Assembly: GCA_946965045.2 (NCBI GenBank)
Contig: OX337238.1
Location: 2,666,001 to 2,730,000, forward strand
Direction of reading: 5' to 3'
Source: Epithemia pelagica
Lineage: Eukaryota > Bacillariophyta > Bacillariophyceae > Surirellales > Surirellaceae
Length of the DNA: 64,000 nt
Part shown: positions 18,243-28,320 of the stretch, one piece after another
Numbering within the stretch: position 1 is the stretch's first letter
Layout of the letters: each line of letters begins with the position of its first letter
The notes under the pieces: generated by a model
The model's database searches: none
What the model saw: the letters and a program-made list of their open reading frames with translations, nothing else
Told to the model about the DNA's origin: nothing
Position numbers and translations under genes: made by a program

Positions 18243-19019
18243 AATTCTCACCGTCTATGGTGGTTAGATTCTACATCTCATCGATTCCCCATGTCACATA
18301 GCCTCGTGCTATCGCATCATGCCATCTAGCTTCGAGCTATGTTCCCTAGCTTCGCGCTATATCGACCTATATTTCTTCGCAAATCATGAAAAGTGAGAAT
18401 AGATTGACGAACTCACTCTCAAGACTAAACTGGGTCGTGCGGTATTACAACGGATGTAAATTTGGCCGTTGCTCGGACATTATACTAACGCCCTAAGCGT
18501 ACGCGCCCGAAATCATCGAGCGCGCCCAAGCGACATCCGAGCGCTGTCGGCATCTATCCGACCCAACGGTCTAAGTATCCCAAGCACGACACACGATCAC
18601 GCGAGACCATATTTCCATTCCCACAATCTCCAAATTGTCAACAAGCTGCGCGCCATGAAAACAACTATGCCAACCCAAAGCAAGAGCTGTTGACCCTGTA
18701 TATGTTATCCGTCCACATATACATGTCATATACATCACATGAATCGACTCCAACTATTCCAAACCTGTTGCCGCCAAGAACCTATGACACATGACCCTTG
18801 ACAGGACCGAACATTTCACGTAGACCTATCGTAGTAATCAACACACAATCTAACAATATCACCATTTATCACATCTTCTTTTGTGTCCCGACTATCCTTC
18901 TGATAGACTTCGACTTGCTTGCTTCTCTGACCCTGAGAAGCTTGTATCGGTTGGTGACCTACCTGATTGTCTGCTCTACCGAGCATCAATGTCCCTACGA
19001 TTCAGAAAGAATTGTAACA
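18237..19019 (+). repeat. 3' LTR of inner element
   Basis: 783 bp, nearly identical to 10636-11418, with one substitution noted by eye. It contains the Gag-Pol stop codon in its first bases. Confidence 0.95.
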
Positions 19020-20439
19020 ACTCCTAGAAGTCGATTATGAAGCATATGCCCCTTATCTAACATATGAGAAGGGCGAGCCGGTTATATATGTGGAAATGTT
19101 GAAGGCTCTTTACGGGACGTTGCGTGCAGCTCGTCTCTTCTGGGAAAAATTGACCGTGGTGCTCAAAAGTTGGGGATTTCAAATCAACCCCTATGATTCA
19201 TGCGTTGCCAACAAAACAATCAACAACAAACAATGCACGGTAACTTGGCACATTGACGATCTGAAAATATCGCATGTGGACGGTGCCGTTGTGACCAAAT
19301 TTATTGAGGACCTCAAAGCAGAGTTTGGACAGTTGGGAGAAATCTCCGTGTCGGAAGGGACAAGGCACGACTATTTGGGCATGTTCTTAGACTATGGAGA
19401 AGATGGGGTTGTGCAGGTGGACATGAGATCCTACCTGGACACCATTTTGATCTCGCTACCAAAAGAATGGATCGGTAAAGCACGGTCACCCGCTGCTAAG
19501 CATTTATATCATACGGACCCGAACGCTCGAAAACTCAATGAGGAGGAGGCGGATCGATTCCACAGTGTAACAATGCAGTTAGCGTACATGGCGCAAAGAG
19601 GACGCCCAGATATACGCACTGCTGTGGCTTTTTTGAGCACTCGTGTCATGAATCCAGACGTTGACGATCAGAGAAAACTCGGTCGGGTTCTCAAGTACCT
19701 ACAATCAACCAAGGATCTGATCCTACGACTAGAGGGTGATGGTTCTGGAACACTCTGTTGGTGGGTGGATGCCTCCTTCGCTACTCACTCAGACATGAAA
19801 GGACAGACCGGCGGAGTAATGACTATGGGCAAGGGTGCCGTCATGACGGCCTCATCAAAACAAAAACTTGTGGCGCGAAGTTCAACCGAATGTGAGTTGA
19901 TAGGCGTGCACGACGTGTTACCGTCAATGTTATGGAGCCAGAACTTTCTGAGAGCCCAAGGACATGAAATAAAGAACGTTGTCCTGCACCAGGACAATCA
20001 GAGCAGTATCCTACTGGAAAGAAACGGTCGGTTGTCGAGCTCGAAAAGAACCAAACACATCAATCTACGATATTTTTATATCACAGATTGTATTCGCCGA
20101 AAGGACGTGAGTGTGCGTTTCTGTCCGACGGATGAGATGATCGCTGATTTCTTTACAAAACCGTTGCAGGGTCAAGCTTTTTATCGCCTGCGGGATATCA
20201 TCATGAATGTGGTCCCGAGTAGTAAGTATCACTCCTCGGCCCAAAGGAGTGTGTTGAGGATATGTGACCAGGCGACGAGTAGCAGCGAGCAAGCCGCGAC
20301 TAAAGAGAGTGATTCGGAAGCAAAGGATCCAAACTTGAATGATGAAGATGCCGAAGCATGGACTTTAGTCCGTCGACGTGGCAAAAGCAACATTAGGCAA
20401 GATGAACAAGCAAGTGTTCATTCTAAGGAGATTACGTAG
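19020..20439 (+). pseudogene. pol: Pol part 3 of outer element: rest of reverse transcriptase and RNase H, running into the 3' LTR
   Basis: Continues the reverse transcriptase broken at 10635. It holds LKALYGTLRAARLFWEKL, the catalytic pair as HIDD (19250-19260; the usual motif is YVDD), and RNase H motifs (WWVDASFATH, SSTECELIG, LHQDNQSSI) with the C-terminal ADFFTKPLQG. The frame then crosses into the 3' LTR at 20252 and uses about 62 of its codons before stopping at 20437-20439. The same codons are open in the 5' LTR. Confidence 0.88.
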
Positions 20440-20494
20440 TTCGATAAGCCTATAAAGAGTTGCTTTTACGGCACGGCTTGTTTGAGTTTTAACA
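20252..20494 (+). repeat. 3' LTR of outer element
   Basis: 243 bp, identical by eye to 5838-6080. Preceded by a short purine tract (AAAGGAG, 20243-20249). Followed by the target duplication GACAA and then by sequence continuing the paralogous kelch upstream region. Confidence 0.96.
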
Positions 20495-21320
20495 GACAAT
20501 CCCATTTCGAGGGAAGCTTGGCCTCAGAAGTGGAGGCAATGATGGAGGTTTGAGTAACGTTCTCTTGATTCTGGTTATCATCGTCGTCGTTTTCGACTGG
20601 GAAGGTGACGATGTCTCCAGAATGGCGGCTGCTGGTGAAAGAGTCCTGCTATCCGCCGCCCAACTACGGGCAAGATTTTGATCTTGCGGCGAACAGTGTC
20701 CATGCCGTCATCGGCGTCTTCCATCGACCATGGATCGGTTTTGGAATGCAAGTGAGGAGAACATTGAAGTGGTTGTCATCTTGATTCTCGTAAACAGCTC
20801 CAGAATCCAGAACGGCAACGACAAGGAGCAGCCACCATCCACCATGGCATGTCATGGGTAAGAATGATTCCCCATCGACTTGGAGGGACTCGGACTTCGG
20901 ACTTTTGCGGGTCCACAGGCTCGCGCGGGCTTTTGAACAACACGGGCCCCTGCTACCAGTGCTATGTGGTGAGTATCCTCGAGCAATCGCAACCCCGATC
21001 TATCTACATAGCCTATTACTCCTCTTATGACAAAGCCTTTGGCTCCTGACAGTCCATGAGCAAGTTTCTACCATCCATTGACGCCATCTGAACAAGGACT
21101 CCTTCTTCGGACACTTCTTGAAACCAAGTTTGGTGTGGTTCGTAGCTCGTACTCTAGCTAGCTAGTGAGGGTGAAAAACGAGCCAGGTCACGATACGATT
21201 ATCCGTCAGTCCGTCCGTCAGACACCGAACGCCAAGATCAACAAAACACTGCCCACAAAAGACAAAAGAACGACGAGTGACAGACACACGCCGTTGTCAT
21301 GCGATAAGAGTGAATGCACC
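20495..21320. other. Displaced upstream region of kelch gene A; no gene seen
   Basis: Bases 20500-20765 match 34446-34735, the upstream region of the kelch gene at 34184. With 5568-5837 they reconstruct one continuous paralogous block split by the retrotransposon. From 20770 to 21320 I see nothing coding. Confidence 0.75.
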
Positions 21321-22231
21321 ATGAGCCTGACACTGAAAGAACAAGCATGGCAGTCAGGCCTTGTCCTTTTCGACGAGACGGCAGCATGGAATGAAAACAA
21401 CTGGCCTCCTCTCCCGGGTGGATGGCGTCGCGATCATACTACAGTCGTACTTGATCATCCTGATACGGACAACGACAAAGACAACAAGAGACAACAAATT
21501 GTCGTCGTGTTGGGCGGATATGGTCAAGGCGAGCTCGATTCCATTTTTGTATTGAATTTATCAGACCCAAACAAACAGTGGCGAGAAGGTCCGCCCATGA
21601 GCAAGAAACGTGACGAACTTGCCGCTGTTGTCTGCAATGGAGGCATTTACGTGGTGGGAGGATACAGTGAAGGTTCATGTTTGAGTTGCATGGAGCGGAT
21701 TGATGCCAATGATTTGCTGCAATCATCTTTAACAAACAGCAACACAAATGAGAGCCATTGGACGACATTGAATTGTCGCTTGTCAACGCGACGACGAGCA
21801 TGTCGAGAAGTTGCGGTTCACAACCAATATATTGTTGTAGTGGGTGGCTACAACGATTGCTATTTGTCGTCGGTGGATATTATTGATACCACCAGGAACC
21901 ACACTGTCACTGCGGGACCGTCCTTGACTGTTCCACGACGATGGTGTTCCAGTGCGGTCGTTGTTCAACGCATCTTTGTCGTTGGAGGCCATGACGAGGA
22001 TGCCTATCTTGCTGTGACAATGATGAGATCAAAAGGGAGACTGATTCCACATTCATTTCTTTCTCGTCCACCTGGATGACTCATTCTGATTTGGTGCTTT
22101 CCAATGCACGAAGTTCTTGTGCAATGGTTGCCGTGGGATCTTGTCTGGTGGTGGCGGGAGGAAGAGGTAATTCAACCGTGGAAGTATTGGATCCGTTTCG
22201 AATGGTCTCAGTTTCGGGAAGGCATGGGTAT
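21321..22231 (+). pseudogene. Broken kelch gene on the plus strand
   Basis: Starts MSLTLKEQAWQSGL like the other kelch genes, and carries WPPLPGGWRRDHTTVVLDH and kelch repeats IYVVGG, IVVVGG, IFVVGG. The first frame stops at 22079. Between about 22005 and 22025 the family-like reading moves to another frame, which runs through TWMTHSDLVLSNARSSCAMV and VVAGGRGNSTVEVLD before stopping at 22231, short of the last repeat. One frameshift plus a truncated end mark it as a pseudogene. It is the only kelch copy in the opposite orientation and abuts the left edge of duplication copy B at 22269. Confidence 0.85.
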
Positions 22232-22896
22232 CGGAGATGCTGATATTTCACGCTTTTGCACCTCGACATCCTCTCGTAAAGGAGCAAAAGGCCCAAGACG
22301 CGCCCTGGTGATTAAGGAAAACATGAATCCAGAAATGTGCAGTACTCCTACATTGCATTTATGTCCTGCAATGGAGAAGCTATAGCATAATCATTTTGTT
22401 TTCCAACACTTTTCTTGTTTTTATGACATCGTTAACTATTGAGATATCATGTCTTCGTTGTACTACCTACAAAAAATGAAATGTTACAGCGTCTGGCAGG
22501 ACACTGCCATCCTCCGCAAACAGGAGTGGAGCCTGGCTCTTGGGTGCATGTCCATGGTACCATGCCTCTCTGTGCTGTTGAATGGGTCGAGTTATCGTGC
22601 TGTGGAACATCATGGTTGTGCGCCTAAAACACTACTCCTACCTACTCCTACCAAAACTAAAGACAAGGTGTTTTACCACATAGGGTAGACAACCTAGCAT
22701 GTAGATCCATCTGCGACCACCTAAAAGATTTTCGCGGTTCAGCCTTTGAAAGTGCGACCTCAATTCTGATAGATCGATCGTCTATTTCATAGGAGTATTT
22801 CAGCTGCCGCGGTTCATCTCCATGTTGAAAGAAGAGGTAGACTTGATCGTAGAGAACCTTTCTTTATAAGAGAATCGCCTTGTCAGCTAAATTGTC
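22232..22896. other. Upstream region of PLD-like gene B
   Basis: Counterpart of 1-797 without the 169-bp insertion. TATA-like TTTATAA at 22863-22869. No firm gene; the same short open frame as in copy A ends at 22688. Confidence 0.5.
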
Positions 22897-23715
22897 ATGG
22901 CAGATCGTCATCGCCTTGATGAAGACGCCGAGGGCTTCGAAGAGGATTTCGATGACGCAGACGACGAAGCATTCCCTCATATTCAACAGTACTACGCATC
23001 GTTGACTCCAGATTTGCGAGATGGATACTTCGATACTCGCCTTGCCAACTTTCACGAAGGCGTGAAGCTGCCGGAAGAGCGATATTTTTGCTCTAGACCC
23101 AAGTCACTAGCCTACCTCAACGATGGTCCCCGAAAGACTCCAGCAGACCACCCGCTGCGAGCGATCGCTTGGGTCCTTGAATCTGCTCCGCCCCATTCGG
23201 TGGTGCGAGTTTTTTGTTACTCGCTGACCGATCCGATAGCGATCGATTTGATTGTTCATGCCGGATCGTCGCGTGAGGTCAAAGTTATCCTTCATCCAAA
23301 TGACAAAAGTAGAAGAGCACTGGAAGAATATGTCGATCAACATGGCAAAAGCGCCTTTCTCGAAAACGTGGAAATGCGTCTGGCAAACCTAACCGGTGCC
23401 GATTGTGAATCAAGCAAGGTCCAAATGCACGACAAATCAATTATTACGGAAACCTACTCCGTTTTTGGCAGTTACAACCTGTCAAGCTTTGCTCGTGTGG
23501 GCAATTGGGAGTCGGTGTGTGTGGTTGATACACCTGCCAAATGTCAGGTAACCTTTGACAGCATCTGGGACAACATTTCCCATCGACAAGTCGAACACTA
23601 CTACACCAATTTGCAGAGCTCAGTAGTAGGACCTCGACGACGAGCTCGTGCATCGGCGCGAGAAGCAGAGGATGCGCGGAGACGACAAGCTGCAAGAAGC
23701 CGTGAAGATCTGTAG
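22897..23715 (+). CDS. Phospholipase D-like protein with a single HKD motif (copy B)
   Basis: 272 residues, the same length as copy A. The substitutions include S37Y, N51K, D71G and F148Y. The H178-x-K180 motif, the Glu in the Asp position and the GSYNLS loop are kept, as are the acidic start and the Arg-rich end. Both copies are open and could both be expressed. Substrate unknown; a dimeric Nuc/PLD6-type phosphodiesterase is the closest general class. Confidence 0.8.
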   Translation: MADRHRLDEDAEGFEEDFDDADDEAFPHIQQYYASLTPDLRDGYFDTRLANFHEGVKLPEERYFCSRPKSLAYLNDGPRKTPADHPLRAIAWVLESAPPHSVVRVFCYSLTDPIAIDLIVHAGSSREVKVILHPNDKSRRALEEYVDQHGKSAFLENVEMRLANLTGADCESSKVQMHDKSIITETYSVFGSYNLSSFARVGNWESVCVVDTPAKCQVTFDSIWDNISHRQVEHYYTNLQSSVVGPRRRARASAREAEDARRRQAARSREDL

Positions 23716-23939
23716 AAAATTGTTGAAATGACTGACAGGATTGCCAAATTTCCTCATGTTACAGCAATTTCTCAAGAGATAATGCGCTTGTGTCCTTTGA
23801 CTGTAGTTGCTATGGGTTTCGCTAAAAAGCCATCGAAATTATGGGATATCAGTTACATGTCGCATCTTCTAAAAGCTATCACTGCACGACGCAAAAGTGG
23901 AATGGTTGTTGTGTCACGAATCCATCCCTCCTCATTCCC

Positions 23940-24590
23940 ATGCTGGTAGAAGAAGAACCTGCGTATCAAGAAGCAGTGCAAGTCGAGGCCGAAGTGGAAG
24001 TTGACCCTTCCGGACAAGCTTCGTATGTTCCACCACAATATGAAGATGCCATTCAAGCGCCTGTCATTTATGTTCCAAGTTCCCACGTGACCTTGGGTGG
24101 TACCAAAGTAGATGGTGCCGCCGAAGATCCAGACCTTGAAGTAGATGTACAACTTCCATCGGATGTTGAGGCACAGCCACCTTCTCTCAAAATACTACTC
24201 AAGGAAATGTCGGAATCGGTGGCCGATTGGGATATCATTCAACGCAAACTCCAGGATCCCGACTGGGATACCATTTTTGCCACACTCACGCCCAATCACT
24301 ACGCCCTTATTTTACAGCAGGTGGCATTGGATTTCGATCAACCCAAAATCGCTGCCTGTCTCGCACAAACACTACAACAACAAGGTGCTGATTCTTTAGG
24401 CTTTACCTGTGCCCATGTGGTGGCTGCGTTGAACGTGGCTTCGGAATGGAATCGAGCGACAGTGGTGGAAAAAACCATTTCGTATTGTTCCGATTTGGCA
24501 ACCAACCAAGATCAGATTCTTTCTCGGTTGACAGACTGGGAGAAGTTGGTGACCGAACGTGCCTTTGCCAAAGCATTGGATGTGACCTAG
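23940..24590 (+). pseudogene. Detached alpha-arrestin C-terminal tail (copy B)
   Basis: 216 residues from the ATG at 23940. Same organisation as copy A: LVEEEP, acidic linker, PPQYEDA motif, helical DWDIIQRKLQDPDW segment. It has GFTCAHVV where copy A has GFTAHVV; the Cys is also in the other arrestin copies, so copy A lost three bases. There is no arrestin fold upstream. It may be a relic or a short tail-only gene. Confidence 0.65.
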
Positions 24591-24757
24591 TTTACTTACT
24601 AATATATGTGGTAGATCCCACTTTCTGATATTGCTTGGTGCACGTAAATGCCAAACTCATGATAGAAGTCTTTTAGGAATACTGGTAAAAGATTGACAGA
24701 ACAACATGGCCGCACGGACCCGTACTTCATAAACGGCTCTTGATGGAAGGAAAAGAT

Positions 24758-27669
24758 TCAATCTGCATATCCAAGAAATTCCTCCCATTTGCACATACGA
24801 TGCTCCAATTGTTCAAACTTTGTTTGAATCCGTTCATCGAAAGTGCGTTTGGCCTTGAGTTCATCCACCAGTGACGAAACAGACTCTTCCAAGCGTGTCA
24901 TTCGTTCAACTAGTGAGGTAGCATGACAGCCTTCCTTCGTTTCCAGTTCCCCCACGAGCGACGCGACAGATTCTTCCAGTCGAGCAATTCGTTGGACTAC
25001 CGGTGTGGCTTGACCACCTCTCCAAGTTTCAATTAAACGAGATGAAAAAGAACTCCTACTGGATCCAGAATCTTTCAAAGGACTAGTCTTGACGATTTTC
25101 GGAGCCATGGCCGAGGAATGCTCTCTACCCCGAAGACTCAGGGATTTCATATTCTGTTCATGTTTGACAGATTCTGCCACCGTTTGTGTCATTTTGGTCG
25201 TGACCACCAACGCCAACAAACTGATTGCCTCGGCATTATCAGGAGCATCTTTCTCATCAATGCATTTTGCATCACGAGTCCATTTCATTACTTCATTGGC
25301 AAAATGGCCAATCACAGTCGCCAATACACTGCTTCCAGCTTTGGTTTGCTCTCTCATCGCCTCATCGTCACGTTTCAAAGACAACTGCTTTATTGATTTT
25401 TGGACGACTGCAATTCCCTGTTGAAAAGCAGTTTGAAACTTCTCGTTACCAGTTTGCTCCACGACCGAACGAATATGGTTCACGTCTCCATAGTCAACAA
25501 TCTCGTGAAGCAAAGAACAACCGACGGTTTCAGACGAAACCCTCCCAAATATAGTTTGGCCGAATGACAATGCATTCAAAATCGAGCAAATGGCCGCAGT
25601 GGACGCTCCGTCATCATCGTGAGCTTCTATTGCATCATGGAGCTCCTTCAGAGATCTCCCCAAAGCTTGCGCCTGTGCAAGAACAACACGGTGAACAATG
25701 CTATCACTTTGTGAACTATTTGGAGTTGTCTGGGATTGCGTTGGGGTTCGCGGGAGGACCTCTCCGACTCGAAATTCAATCATGGATAGATTGCTTGCCA
25801 ACGAAGACACTGGTTCTGTCATAGTTGCCACAGAATCTGCGTAAAAGCTGGCAATGCCATTGCCATGAATGAGGATACCATCCTGCCGACATTTCTCAAC
25901 AATCTTTCCTTGCATTGCCATTAGTTGTGAGTCACTCTTACAGATGGTCTTCGATAACTCCTGGAGCGCTTTCAATGTGTATCGTTGTCGATCATCTTGC
26001 GATATGCGTTGGGAACGGTACAGGTGATTCAGAAATGTGTAAAACACTTTCATTTGGTGAATGTTTGAGACCAGAAACGCCAAGTCGTGGACCTTGAAGA
26101 CGATGTCGTCAGAATAAGCTTCCACAAGTGTCCTGTAAAAGGTATCCTCAAACACTTCAGAATCACCGTCTCTCGTCGATCCGACAGAGCGACCAGGAGG
26201 CTTCCTCTCATTATCGGTGACCCCATTCAGTTCAAGAAGCGACTTCAAGTGTTGAACTTTTCTACCCATTGGAATTCTGTCTTGAATATCCTCCATGTTT
26301 TGAATTGTAGATGTTAGCTTATCAATCTCCTCTTGAATTTGTTCCACCGACCGGAATTTTTCATCGTCACAGAGTAATTCCAAAAACGGCAGTAAGGATT
26401 GTGCTTTTGCACCCTCTTGCAACACCGTCACATCGTCGTCACTGTAGTCAACAACAGCCCTTGCCCGTTCAATGGCATTGTTGAGTTGCTCTATTTCCGT
26501 TTCTAGTTCCGCTCGACACGAATACAGGTTCTGCAAAGTATACAAACGATAAGATTCCAGATAGTTTCAAGCTTTCCCGAGCGCAGTTATACCTGCAGAA
26601 TACAACGTACCTTGAGTTGTTCTTTCTTGTCAATCAACAATAGTGTCTCACATGAATCCACATTTTGTCCACCAATCACAGCAATGCCAGTTTTGAAGGC
26701 CACCATGCTAGCATAATTACGTCCCGTGGATAATGCTGGAAGGTTCCATACAATCCCACGTTCCGTATCCAAAACCTCCACCGTAGCAATCGAGCCACCG
26801 TTATTTCCTGACACAATGATACAGGATCCAACTGACACAACTGCATGAAAACAACGTGCGACAGATAAAGCTAGGTCTGTGCAATTTGTCCACACTGACG
26901 ACGAGGAAAAGACTGTAGCAGGAGTCGTCTTGGTCGCATAATCAGAAATCTCCTCGAATCGCAATGACTCAACCGATGTCAACGCATTACTACCATTGTG
27001 TCCTCCAATAACAAAAATGCGATCACCAATGACAGCACTTTCACAACCAGACCGAGGAACTATCATGGATGGCCCCGCAATCACAGTGTGGTTGCTTTCC
27101 ACAGCTGTATCGATAATATCAACCGACGACAAAGAGTGTCCGCTGTTGTACCCACCCATGACGACGATATAACGATTGTACACGACAACAGCCGAACATC
27201 CATATCTTGGAGTAGACAATCGACAATTCAAGGTTGTCCATTGGTTGGTGGTAGAGTTTGCCAATGACCCTGAAGACAAAGTTTCAATATCAATACGTTC
27301 AATAGTATCCAAGGGTCTTCCATTGTGTCCTCCAATCACGTAAACTCTTCCGCTACAAACCACCGCAGCATGATAGCCTCTCTTGACGTTCAACGGCGGT
27401 CCTTCCCGCCATTGCTTGTTTTCTTGTGCCAAACTCAACAACAAGACGGAGTTGACATAGCCTTGACTGTAATTGTATCCTCCCAAAAATACAACAGTCT
27501 GTGCCGTGCCATCCTGGTCGTCAACCACGATTGAAGCATGATGCTGACGCCATCCACCCAAAAGGGGAGGCCAGTCATTGACATTCCATTGCGGCACATC
27601 ACTGTGATTGTCACTATGGACAAAGGCAAGCCCGGACTTCTGTGCTTGCTGTTGCAGTGTCGTCATCAT
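24758..27669 (-). CDS. Kelch beta-propeller/coiled-coil fusion protein (copy B), two exons
   Basis: Exon 1 27669-26611 (353 codons), intron 26610-26531 (80 nt, GTACGT...TTGCAG), exon 2 26530-24758 (590 codons plus stop), 943 residues in all. The coiled-coil half is nearly identical to copy A. The first 150 residues of the kelch half differ strongly and instead resemble the kelch gene at 31081 (MxTTLQQQA start, SDVPQWNV). Kelch signatures include VYVIGG, IVVMGG and IFVIGG. Conserved upstream box at 27730-27750. Role as for copy A: probable partner binding by the propeller and oligomerisation by the coiled coil. Confidence 0.85.
26531..26610 (-). other. Spliceosomal intron in kelch/coiled-coil gene B
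   Basis: On the minus strand AAG is followed by GTACGT; the far end is TTTGCAG followed by AACCTG. 80 nt, phase 0, same position as in copy A. Confidence 0.88.
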
Positions 27670-27821
27670 GGTTCCAAACCCAACTTGCAGATTTTATGGC
27701 AAGGAATGGAATGGACCTCAGCCTCAGTTCTCCTCAAAACCCGAGAACAAACGATCCTGTGGCCTGTGGCCTTCAATGATAAATGACGAAGGACGGACGG
27801 ATTGACCGCTCCTTACTATCG

Positions 27822-28320
27822 AACGGAATTAGATCATGACCAAGTGCTGGCCTCCAGAAAGATGTTCGGCCAGTTCAAATTGCGGATCGCAGCCGCTTGG
27901 AACCAGAAGGTCCTCTCAGTGTCTAGTTTGCACCACCACATTTAATATATTACCGAAGGAATGGAGTCCATCCAACAAAAGAAATGACGATTGCAAGAAA
28001 GCCCATCCAAAGTTCGGACCATTGATTGTGCAGCCGTGAAATCCAATAAGGTAGTGCAGTATACCTCTCCTATCGAGCTGAACAAAACGGAATAAGATCA
28101 TGACCAAGTGCTAGTGGTGGCCTCCAGAATGGTATTCGGCAAGTCCGGATTGCGGATCGTAGCCGCTTGGAACCAGAAGGTCCTCTCAGTGTCTAGTTTG
28201 CACCACCACATTTAATATTTTACCGAAGGAATGGGGTCCATCCAACAAACGAGAAGACGATTGCCCCCCCCCCCCCCCAACTTCGGACCATCGATAAAGG
28301 TGCAGCCGTGAAATGCAATG
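27822..28320. repeat. Two tandem units of about 225-235 bp
   Basis: 27822-28045 and 28086-28320 share long identical stretches, for example around CAGAAGGTCCTCTCAGTGTC at 27906 and 28169. The second unit holds a run of 15 C at 28264-28278. No coding potential seen. Confidence 0.8.

Larger units (their letters stand above)
10636..19019 (+). mobile_element. Inner Copia-type LTR retrotransposon, apparently intact
   Basis: 8384 bp with 783-bp LTRs (10636-11418 and 18237-19019) that begin TGTTAGAATTC and end TTGTAACA. The target duplication ACTCC is perfect (10631-10635 and 19020-19024). By eye the LTRs differ at one clear position (near 10891 against 18492). It holds an extra ORF and one uninterrupted 1895-codon Gag-Pol ORF with all catalytic motifs. 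It lies in the reverse transcriptase of the outer element in the same orientation. It is a candidate for a recently active element. Confidence 0.96.
5838..20494 (+). mobile_element. Outer Copia-type LTR retrotransposon, interrupted by a second element
   Basis: Bounded by two 243-bp LTRs that look identical by eye (5838-6080 and 20252-20494), each TGTTGAGG...TTTTAACA. The target duplication GACAA is perfect (5833-5837 and 20495-20499). Order inside: extra coiled-coil ORF, Gag, protease, integrase, reverse transcriptase, RNase H. Integrase before reverse transcriptase is the Copia (Pseudoviridae) order. The element lies in the 5' flank of kelch gene A. Paralogous flanks at 31.4, 34.4 and 52.5 kb lack it; the one at 52.5 kb keeps the exact empty site. 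Coding damage: an in-frame TAG at 7684, a frame change at a 15-G run, and the 8.4-kb nested insertion. Confidence 0.96.
22269..27280. repeat. Segmental duplication, copy B
   Basis: Direct-orientation second copy of 1-5170. It begins just after the broken plus-strand kelch gene (21321-22231). Differences from copy A are scattered substitutions, a 3-nt in-frame indel in the arrestin tail and the missing upstream insertion. The near identity means the duplication, or a gene conversion, is recent. Confidence 0.93.
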
